Program-made: the position numbers and the translations under genes
The notes under the pieces: generated by a model
What the model was told of the DNA's origin: nothing
What the model saw: only the letters and a program-made list of their open reading frames with translations
The model's database searches: none
Shown here: piece by piece, positions 1 to 5,109 of the stretch
Numbering within the stretch: the first letter of the stretch is position 1
Layout of the letters: each line of letters opens with the position of its first letter
Assembly (NCBI GenBank): GCA_937906285.1
Contig: CALCWL010000114.1
Span: forward strand, 1 to 8,266
Reading direction: 5' to 3'
DNA: 8,266 nt
Origin: an uncultured Rhodanobacter sp.
GTDB taxonomy: Bacteria; Pseudomonadota; Gammaproteobacteria; Xanthomonadales; Rhodanobacteraceae

Positions 1-576
1 CTGGGCGCATGGCTGGGCGAGTGGGTGCTCGATCGGGCCTGCGCGCAGATGCGGCAATGGCAGGACGGCGGTCGAGCGCCGATCCCGGTCTCGATCAACA
101 TGTCGCCAGTGCAATTCGAACGGACGTCCGTCGTGGAGCGGGTGCAGGCCGCCCTGGGGCGCTACCGGCTCGACGTCGACCGGCTGGAGATCGAGATACT
201 GGAGGCGACCGCCGTCAACGACTCGCACAAGGTGCGGGAATCCCTCGTGGCGTTGCGCGCCGCGGGCATCGGCGTCGCGCTCGACGATTTCGGCACCGGT
301 TACTCCTCGCTGGTCTACCTGACCCGCATCCCGGCCAACGTGCTCAAACTCGACCAGGCCTTCATCCGCGGGCTTTCCGGCGATCCGCGCCAGCAGGAAA
401 TCGTCAGGCACATCATCGCGCTGGCCAAGACGCTGGCTTACAGCGTGGTGGCGGAAGGCGTCGAGGAAGAAACTCAGCTCGCGCTGCTCGTCGCCATGGG
501 CTGCGACTACATCCAGGGCTACCTGATCGGTCGCCCGCTGCCACCGGACGAATTCGCCGAGCGATGGCTGCGCTGA
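1..576 (+). CDS. EAL-domain cyclic-di-GMP phosphodiesterase, C-terminal part
   Basis: The frame is open from base 1 to a TGA at 574-576 (191 residues visible), and the 5' part lies outside the window. The EAL fold is clear. Counting from base 1, SINMS carries the metal-ligand Asn33, the LEIEILE segment holds Glu65 and Glu68, DDFGTGYSS has Asp95 and Asp96, LKLDQAFI has Lys116, AEGVEEE has Glu152, and QGYLIGRPL has Gln172. All canonical metal and catalytic residues downstream of the EAL signature are therefore present, so the domain is probably an active phosphodiesterase converting c-di-GMP to pGpG in the cytoplasm. The EAL tripeptide itself and any GGDEF, PAS or membrane input domains would be upstream and cannot be seen. 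The protein ends about 20 residues after QGYLIGRPLPP, as is usual when EAL is the last domain. It converges on engB and has no evident functional link to it. Confidence 0.93.
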   Translation: MGAWLGEWVLDRACAQMRQWQDGGRAPIPVSINMSPVQFERTSVVERVQAALGRYRLDVDRLEIEILEATAVNDSHKVRESLVALRAAGIGVALDDFGTGYSSLVYLTRIPANVLKLDQAFIRGLSGDPRQQEIVRHIIALAKTLAYSVVAEGVEEETQLALLVAMGCDYIQGYLIGRPLPPDEFAERWLR

Positions 577-584
577 CGGCGGCC

Positions 585-611
585 CCTGCGGGAGCGCCGG
601 CGCGCCGCAGG
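585..611. terminator. GC-rich hairpin between convergent genes
   Basis: CCTGCGG (585-591) pairs perfectly with CCGCAGG (605-611), a 7-bp stem. The 13-base loop contains the palindrome GCGCCGGCGC. It fills the 35-base gap between the EAL gene stop and the engB stop, ending one base before the engB stop codon. Its position suggests a bidirectional transcription-ending structure. There is no T-tract on either side, so it is not a classical intrinsic terminator, and a chance GC palindrome is possible. Confidence 0.35.
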
Positions 612-1262
612 TCAGGTCGCCGCGCGCGGCTGTCGCAGCAGGTTCGCCACCGCCTCGCGCGCTTCGTCCACGCCGGTGCCGGCGGAGGAGGAAAACACCT
701 GCGCGCTGGCGTGCAGCCCCTCGGCGGCAAATTGCTTGCGCAGGGCGGCCAGCGCCTGCGTGCCGGCACCGCGCGAGAGCTTGTCGGCCTTGGTCAGCAG
801 CACGTGGCAGGGCAGGCCGGTGTCGGCGCAGAACTGCAGCATCAGGCGGTCGAACTCCTTCAGCGGATGGCGGATGTCGACGATCAGCACCAGGCCGCGC
901 AGGCTGCGGCGACGGTGCAGGTAGGCGTCGATCTCCTGCTTCCAGTGTTCGCGCATGTCCAGCGGCACCTTGGCGTAGCCGTAGCCGGGCAGGTCGACCA
1001 GGCGCCGGTCGGCGCCGGCTTCCACCGGCGCCGCGGCGGCCTCGCGCGGCGACGGCAGGCTGAAGGCGACCATCTGCTGGGTGCGCCCGGGCGTCTTGGA
1101 CGTGCGCGCCAGACCCTTGTGATTGGTCAGCGCATTGAGCGCGCTGGACTTGCCCGCGTTGGAGCGGCCGGCGAACGCCACCTCGGCGCCCTCGTCGGCG
1201 GGCAGCTGGCTGAGGCGGTGCGCGGCGAGCATGAACTGCGCGCCCTGGAGGGGATTGGGCAT
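612..1262 (-). CDS. engB: EngB/YihA ribosome-biogenesis GTPase
   Basis: Cytoplasmic TrmE-Era-EngA-EngB-Septin-family GTPase; in well-studied bacteria the family is essential and assists assembly of the 50S subunit. The 216-residue product has the full G-motif set: G1 GRSNAGKSS (Gly32-Ser40), G2 around Thr57 in SKTPGRTQ, G3 DLPGYGYA (Asp90-Ala97), G4 TKADKL (Thr147-Leu152) and G5-like SSSAG (from Ser181). GRSNAGKS and DLPGYGYA are diagnostic for EngB among small GTPases. I chose the ATG at 1262 because the residues MPNPLQGAQFMLAAH give the usual short family N-terminus before the P-loop. The frame could extend to 1370, but that adds 36 residues unlike the family and would nearly reach the start of the divergent cytochrome gene. 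No good Shine-Dalgarno precedes 1262. An Ala/Pro/Glu-rich insertion (about residues 70-86) lies between G2 and G3. The gene is divergent from cytochrome c4 and convergent with the EAL gene. Confidence 0.95.
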   Translation of the reverse strand: MPNPLQGAQFMLAAHRLSQLPADEGAEVAFAGRSNAGKSSALNALTNHKGLARTSKTPGRTQQMVAFSLPSPREAAAAPVEAGADRRLVDLPGYGYAKVPLDMREHWKQEIDAYLHRRRSLRGLVLIVDIRHPLKEFDRLMLQFCADTGLPCHVLLTKADKLSRGAGTQALAALRKQFAAEGLHASAQVFSSSAGTGVDEAREAVANLLRQPRAAT

Positions 1263-1271
1263 GGGAGCGGT

Positions 1272-1300
1272 TTGACCAAGGTAGGATGGCACGGGATAAT
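1272..1300 (+). promoter_or_regulatory. Sigma70-type promoter for the cytochrome c4-dsbA genes
   Basis: TTGACC (1272-1277) is a 5/6 match to the -35 consensus. GATAAT (1295-1300) is a 5/6 match to the -10 consensus. They are separated by exactly 17 bases. In a genome this GC-rich, such an AT-containing pair directly upstream of a gene is a strong candidate. Transcription would start near 1306-1308, giving an untranslated leader of roughly 70 bases before the ATG at 1375. The elements lie 10-38 bases upstream of the engB start on the opposite strand, so engB must use an overlapping or more distant promoter. Confidence 0.72.
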
Positions 1301-1374
1301 TCTGCGGTTTCTGCCCATCGCTTCGCTTCGGTGCGCCGTCGGCAGTTTTCGCAAGTCTCTCGGGAGTCAAGTGT

Positions 1375-2127
1375 ATGAGTTTTCACTCCGCTGGTTTTCG
1401 GCCCGCCGCGTTCGGGTCCGCCCTGGCTCTTGCGCTGGCGCTGTCCACGACGGCCGTGATGGCCCAGGAAGCGCCGGCTCCGGCCGCCTCCGCGAGCGCC
1501 GCGGCACCGGCTCCGGCGAGTGTGGCCGACGTGGCGGTCAAGCCCGGCGATGCCGCCGCCGGCCAGGCCAAGGCGGCCGTCTGCGGCGCCTGCCACGGCA
1601 TGGACGGCAATTCCGCCGACGCGCAATACCCGAAACTGGCCGGGCAGAGCGAGCAGTACATCGTGCGCCAGCTGACCGACTTCAAATCCGGCCAGCGCCA
1701 GAACCCGATCATGCTGGGCATGGCCACCCCGCTGTCGGAGCAGGACATGCACGACCTCGGCGCCTATTTCGCCAGCCAGAGCTCGCGCCCCGGCGTGGCC
1801 GACCAGGCGCTGGTCGAGCCCGGCGAGACCCTGTTCCGCCAGGGTGACAGCACGCGCGGCATCCCTGCCTGCATGGCCTGCCACAGCATCGACGGCCGCG
1901 GCAATCCCGGCGCGATGTATCCGCAGCTGGCCGGTCAGCATGCGCAGTACGTGGAGGCCACGCTGAAGGCCTGGCACGACGGCGCCAGCTGGGGCACCGA
2001 CACCCGCTCGCAGATCATGCCCGCGATCGCCGCCAAGCTGGACGCCAAGGATATCGCCGCGCTGGCCAGCTACATCGAAGGCCTGCATCCCGCCGAAAGC
2101 AAGCCTGCGACGGCCGCCACGCCCTGA
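1375..2127 (+). CDS. Dihaem cytochrome c4, periplasmic
   Basis: A 250-residue precursor of a two-domain class I cytochrome c that shuttles electrons in the periplasm, in the family's usual role towards terminal oxidases. Residues 1-30 form a Sec signal peptide with a likely cleavage at AVMA|QE. Residues 31-52 are an Ala/Pro/Ser-rich linker. Two haem-attachment sites follow: CGACH (Cys70-His74) and CMACH (Cys166-His170). Likely axial methionines are Met116 in LGMATPL and Met215 in QIMPAIAAKL. The paired halves, each with a YP-LAGQ stretch after the haem site (PKLAGQ near 87, PQLAGQ near 183), show the internal duplication typical of c4. The ATG at 1375 is preceded by GGGAG (1362-1366) at 8-base spacing. 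The promoter at 1272-1300 lies upstream, and the dsbA-like genes follow after 42 bases, which suggests one transcript. Haem attachment needs reduced CXXCH thiols, so neighbouring thiol oxidoreductases are a sensible context. Confidence 0.93.
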   Translation: MSFHSAGFRPAAFGSALALALALSTTAVMAQEAPAPAASASAAAPAPASVADVAVKPGDAAAGQAKAAVCGACHGMDGNSADAQYPKLAGQSEQYIVRQLTDFKSGQRQNPIMLGMATPLSEQDMHDLGAYFASQSSRPGVADQALVEPGETLFRQGDSTRGIPACMACHSIDGRGNPGAMYPQLAGQHAQYVEATLKAWHDGASWGTDTRSQIMPAIAAKLDAKDIAALASYIEGLHPAESKPATAATP

Positions 2128-2169
2128 TCGCGCGCGGCGCGTCTCCCGTTTCACCGATTCGAGGTGGTC

Positions 2170-3057
2170 ATGTTCAAGCGTCTTCCGATCCTGTGCGCCG
2201 CCCTGCTCGCACTGGCCGCCTGCAGCCATGACAAGGGCGAACCGGCCGTCGCGCCGACCCCCGCCAGCACCGTGGCCGCGACTCCGGTGGCGCCGGCGAC
2301 CACGGCCAGCACGCCGGCCCCTGCCAGCACGGCTGCGCCCACCACGGCCACGCCTGCCGGCGGCGACGACAGCAGCGCGCCCGCGCCCGCCGAAAGCGCC
2401 GCAACCGCTGCCGCCCCGGCCGTGCCCTTCGTCGACACCGGCAAGTGGGTCGAGGGCAAGCACTACTTCCTGATCGACCCGGCGCAGCCCACCAGCCACC
2501 CCGGCAAGGTCGAGGTGACCGAGGTGTTCTCCTTCGGTTGCCCGGCCTGCAACGCGTTCCACACCACGGCCGACCAGATCCGCAAGAGCCTGCCCGCCGG
2601 CGCGGTGATGAACTACCTGCCTGCCGCGTTCCGCCCGGATGAGAACTGGGTGGTCTACCAGCGCGCGTTCTACGCCGCACAGGCGCTGGGCCTGGCCGAG
2701 AAGAGCTACGACGCGATGTTCGACGCCACCTGGAAAACCGGCGAGACGGCCACCTACAACCTCAAGGGCAGCGGCTTGAAGCCGAAGGAAGCCTGGCCCA
2801 CGATCGAGGACATCGCGCAGTTCTACGCGCAGAACTTCGGGGTGGACCCGAAGGAATTCGTCGCCGTCGCCAACTCGTTCTCGGTCAACACCAGGATGAA
2901 GCGCGCCGACGACCTGATCAAGGCGTACGGCATCGACGGCACGCCCTCGATGGTCGTCAACGGCAAGTACCGCTACGGACCGAGCACGGCCGGCGGCTAT
3001 GCGCAGACGATCGAGCTGACCCAGTGGCTGGTCGCCAAGGAACAGGCCGGCAAGTAG
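2170..3057 (+). CDS. dsbA: DsbA-like thiol:disulfide oxidoreductase, lipoprotein with long linker
   Basis: A 295-residue periplasm-facing thioredoxin-fold protein. Residues 1-18 form a lipoprotein signal ending in the lipobox LAAC (Cys18), followed by Ser-His, so there is no Asp+2 inner-membrane retention signal. Residues about 25-85 are an Ala/Pro/Thr-rich low-complexity linker. The DsbA domain spans about 88-295, with active site CPAC (Cys124, Cys127) in VFSFGCPACN and the cis-proline loop GTPSM (Pro259). Classical DsbA has CPHC, so the His-to-Ala change should alter the redox potential (inference). I chose the ATG at 2170 over an in-frame GTG at 2164 because GAGGTGG (2161-2167) serves as the ribosome-binding site and MFKR is the normal signal-peptide beginning, repeated in the next gene. 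The gene lies between cytochrome c4 and a second dsbA-like gene, 33 bases from the latter. It is probably a disulfide-forming oxidase for exported proteins; an isomerase or reductant role for cytochrome c maturation cannot be excluded. Confidence 0.9.
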   Translation: MFKRLPILCAALLALAACSHDKGEPAVAPTPASTVAATPVAPATTASTPAPASTAAPTTATPAGGDDSSAPAPAESAATAAAPAVPFVDTGKWVEGKHYFLIDPAQPTSHPGKVEVTEVFSFGCPACNAFHTTADQIRKSLPAGAVMNYLPAAFRPDENWVVYQRAFYAAQALGLAEKSYDAMFDATWKTGETATYNLKGSGLKPKEAWPTIEDIAQFYAQNFGVDPKEFVAVANSFSVNTRMKRADDLIKAYGIDGTPSMVVNGKYRYGPSTAGGYAQTIELTQWLVAKEQAGK

Positions 3058-3090
3058 GCCGCCGGCGCCACCCGCGTGGAGAACGACCTG

Positions 3091-3741
3091 ATGTTCAAGC
3101 GATCCGCCCGCCTGCCCTTCCTGGCCGTGCTCGCCAGCCTGCTGCTGGCCAGCGCCTGCACCGCGCAACCCAGCGACCCGGCGCCGTACACGGAAGGCAC
3201 CGACTACGTCACCCTGCCCGCCCCGCACCAGCGCTACGGCAGCGAGGGCAAGGTCGAGCTGGTCGAGGTGTTCTCCTACGGCTGCATCCACTGCGCGGAG
3301 TTCGCGCCGGACGCCGAGAAGCTGCGCAAGGAGCTGCCCGCCGGGGTCGAATTCAAGCTGCTGCCGGCACCGTTCAACCAGCAGTGGGTGCCGTTCGCGC
3401 GCGCCTATTACGCGGCGAAGCAGCTGGGCGTGGTCGGACGCACCCATCTGCAGCTGTTCGTGGCCAAGTTCGGCGAGCATTACCCGATCAACTCGATGGG
3501 CGAGCTGGCCGATTTCTACGCCCGCGAAGGGGTCAACCGCGAGCAGTTCATGCGCATCGCGATGGCGCCGGAAACCACCGAGAAGATGAAGCGCGACCTC
3601 GACCTGCTGCGCACCTGGCAGGTCGACGGCACGCCGACTCTGGTGGTCGACGGCAAGTACCGCGTTGCCACGGTGCGCTCGCACGAGCACATGATGGCGG
3701 TGGCGCTGTGGTTGGCCAAACGCGAACTGGCCGGCAAGTAA
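3091..3741 (+). CDS. dsbA: Second DsbA-like thiol:disulfide oxidoreductase
   Basis: A 216-residue paralogue of the upstream gene without its long linker. The N-terminus MFKRSARLPF plus a hydrophobic stretch to Ala22 is an export signal. ASAC (Cys23) reads as an atypical lipobox with Ala at -3, so it could be a lipoprotein or be cut by signal peptidase I near the same place. The active site is CIHC (Cys65, Cys68) in VFSYGCIHCAEF; the His before the second Cys is retained, as in CPHC DsbA, while Ile replaces Pro. The cis-proline loop is GTPTL (Pro182). The ATG at 3091 has GGAG (3078-3081) at 9-base spacing. An in-frame GTG at 3076 overlaps that ribosome-binding site and is less likely. Both paralogues begin MFKR and end AGK, which fits tandem duplication followed by divergence. 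No dsbB partner is visible. A hairpin follows the stop codon. Confidence 0.9.
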   Translation: MFKRSARLPFLAVLASLLLASACTAQPSDPAPYTEGTDYVTLPAPHQRYGSEGKVELVEVFSYGCIHCAEFAPDAEKLRKELPAGVEFKLLPAPFNQQWVPFARAYYAAKQLGVVGRTHLQLFVAKFGEHYPINSMGELADFYAREGVNREQFMRIAMAPETTEKMKRDLDLLRTWQVDGTPTLVVDGKYRVATVRSHEHMMAVALWLAKRELAGK

Positions 3742-3746
3742 CCCGC

Positions 3747-3782
3747 GCCAGGCGGCCTGGCCAGGCGGCGGATCGAGCCGCC
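3747..3782 (+). terminator. Hairpins after the second dsbA gene
   Basis: GCCAGG (3747-3752) pairs with CCTGGC (3756-3761) around a 3-base loop, 6 bp, beginning 5 bases after the TAA stop. A second hairpin, GGCGG (3767-3771) with CCGCC (3778-3782), follows. No T-run is present, so termination would be weak or factor-dependent. These could instead be mRNA 3'-end protecting structures separating the cytochrome/dsbA unit from the EEP gene. Confidence 0.35.
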
Positions 3783-3880
3783 ATCGTCGCGTTCACGCGA
3801 CAGCGCGCATGCTGCAGGTCGGGCGGGTGGCCGGGCCGGCTGCCGAAGGCATCCGCTCCCCTCTTCTGCCGCGTATTGCC

Positions 3881-4696
3881 ATGAATCGTGCCGCCCCCCC
3901 CTCCACCGCACCTGCCGAGCGCCGCCTGCGCCTGCTCAGCTGCAACATCCTGGCCGGTGCCAGCGTGGCGCATTACCGCGACTATCTGACCCGCAGCCTC
4001 AACGCGGTGCTGCCCGGGCGCAGCAAGATGGACAACCTCGACCGCCTGGCCGAGGTATTGGCCGGCTTTGACGTGATCGGGCTGCAGGAAGCCGACGCCG
4101 GCAGCCTGCGTTCGGGCTTCCTCAACCAGACCCGCTACCTCGCCGAAACCTCCGGCCTGCCGTTCTGGAGCCACCAGCCGAACCGCGCGATGGCCAGGCT
4201 GGCGCACTCGGCCAATGGCCTGATCAGCCGGCTGGAACCCACCGCCGTGATGGACTACCCGCTGCCCAGCCGCATCCCCGGCCGCGGCGCGTTGCTGGCG
4301 CAGTTCGGCGAAGGCGAGGACGCGCTGGCGGTGATGATCGCCCACCTCTCGCTGAGCGCCCCGGCGCGCGCGCGCCAGCTCGGTTTCATCGCCGAGCTGC
4401 TGCAGGATTTCCGCCACGCCGTGCTGATGGGCGATCTCAACACCGAGCCCGGCAGCGTGGAGATGCGCCAGCTGTTCGGCAAGAGCAGCCTGCAGCCGCC
4501 GGCGCAGCCCACGCCCACCTTCCCCAGCTGGAAACCGCGGCGGGCGCTGGACCACATCCTCACCTCCGAGGCGATCCAGCTGGACAAGACCTGGACGCTG
4601 CCGCAGGCGTTCTCCGACCACCTGCCGGTGGCGGCGGAAATCCGCCTGCCCGCCCACGTCGGCGGCCGCAGCGCGAAACGGAAGAAGCGCCGATGA
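3881..4696 (+). CDS. Endonuclease/exonuclease/phosphatase (EEP) family protein
   Basis: A 271-residue protein without a signal peptide, so probably cytoplasmic. It has the full DNase I-like metal-phosphoesterase motif set: SCNIL (Asn22), GLQEADAGS (Glu70), SANGLISRL (Asn112), IAHLSLSA (His155), GDLNTEPGS (Asp185, Asn187), ALDHILTS (Asp224, His225) and FSDHLPV (Asp246, His247). It therefore probably cleaves a phosphodiester or phosphomonoester using Mg2+. The substrate (nucleic acid, phospholipid or inositol phosphate) cannot be told from the sequence. The C-terminus is very basic (KRKKRR), compatible with nucleic-acid binding. The start is uncertain. The ATG at 3881 puts the fold close to the N-terminus but has no visible Shine-Dalgarno; an in-frame ATG at 3809 would add 24 residues, also without a clear ribosome-binding site. 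A C8 tract lies at codons 5-7. The stop overlaps the next start (ATGA, 4693-4696), so the two are translationally coupled. Confidence 0.9.
   Translation: MNRAAPPSTAPAERRLRLLSCNILAGASVAHYRDYLTRSLNAVLPGRSKMDNLDRLAEVLAGFDVIGLQEADAGSLRSGFLNQTRYLAETSGLPFWSHQPNRAMARLAHSANGLISRLEPTAVMDYPLPSRIPGRGALLAQFGEGEDALAVMIAHLSLSAPARARQLGFIAELLQDFRHAVLMGDLNTEPGSVEMRQLFGKSSLQPPAQPTPTFPSWKPRRALDHILTSEAIQLDKTWTLPQAFSDHLPVAAEIRLPAHVGGRSAKRKKRR
3894..3901 (+). repeat. C8 homopolymer inside the EEP gene
   Basis: Eight consecutive C bases lie 13 bases after the first base of the ATG at 3881, within the codons for Ala-Pro-Pro. A length change of one or two bases would shift the frame almost from the start of the gene. 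It is a possible slippage site, or simply a run of proline codons. Confidence 0.9.
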
Positions 4697-5109
4697 CCTC
4701 GCGGCCGTGGCGCGCGGCGGCATGGTGGCTGGCGCTGCTGGCGATGGGGCTGGGTGCCACCGCGCTGCGTTTCGGGCTGATCGAATCCAGCGCGATCGGG
4801 CAGCTCTGCGGCAGCGGCCACGGCCCTGCGTGGTGCACGCTGCGCACGTGGCTGGTGCTGGGTTTCCTGCACCACGTCTACGGCTCGCTCGCGCTCGTCG
4901 CGCTGCTGCCGGCGTGGCTGCTGCGGCGCCCGTCGCTGGCCTGGCTGGCTGCGGCGCTGGGCGTGTTCGCGATGCAGTTGTACGGCGCCGAGGCCGGCGC
5001 GCTGGCCTTGCTACTGGGCAGCCTGCGCCTGCTGCGCCTGCAGGCGGACGCCCTCGCGCCACGCTCGCCACACCGGCCAGGCCAGCAGCAGGTTCAGCAC
5101 CAGCCATGA
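4693..5109 (+). CDS. Small hypothetical membrane protein, coupled to the EEP gene
   Basis: A 138-residue protein whose family I do not recognise. Three hydrophobic segments are visible: about 9-28 (WWLALLAMGLGATALRFG), 52-76 (WLVLGFLHHVYGSLALVALL) and 81-111 (rich in Ala, Leu and Gly). Arg4/Arg7 and Arg78/Arg79 suggest the N-terminus and second loop are cytoplasmic, placing the 29-51 loop in the periplasm. That loop contains the only two cysteines, Cys39 and Cys48, in LCGSGHGPAWCTLR, so a disulfide is possible. The start overlaps the upstream stop as ATGA, a strong coupling signal and good support for the gene being real. The last 32 residues (from about 107) are polar and Gln/Pro-rich, and lie antisense to the end of the GH17-like gene; they may be an eroded, unselected tail. 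The function is unknown. Confidence 0.75.
   Translation: MTSRPWRAAAWWLALLAMGLGATALRFGLIESSAIGQLCGSGHGPAWCTLRTWLVLGFLHHVYGSLALVALLPAWLLRRPSLAWLAAALGVFAMQLYGAEAGALALLLGSLRLLRLQADALAPRSPHRPGQQQVQHQP

Noticed and set aside
1263..1370. N-terminal extension of engB to an ATG at 1370
   Set aside because: The extra 36 residues do not resemble the family, and the extension would cover the divergent promoter; the ATG at 1262 gives the usual N-terminus.
1344..1370. Minus-strand TTGACT (1370-1365) as the engB -35 box
   Set aside because: The best -10 partner (AAAACT at 1349-1344) is only a 3/6 match with a 15-base spacer, too weak to call.
9..1847. 612-codon open frame on the plus strand spanning the EAL gene, engB and the cytochrome gene
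   Set aside because: It is out of frame with the real genes, and its Arg/Gly/Ala-rich product matches nothing.
2164..2169. GTG start for the first dsbA-like gene
   Set aside because: It lies inside the GAGGTGG ribosome-binding site; the ATG at 2170 has correct spacing and gives the MFKR signal peptide.
3076..3090. GTG start for the second dsbA-like gene
   Set aside because: It overlaps the GGAG ribosome-binding site of the ATG at 3091, and the acidic MENDL would spoil the positively charged signal-peptide start.
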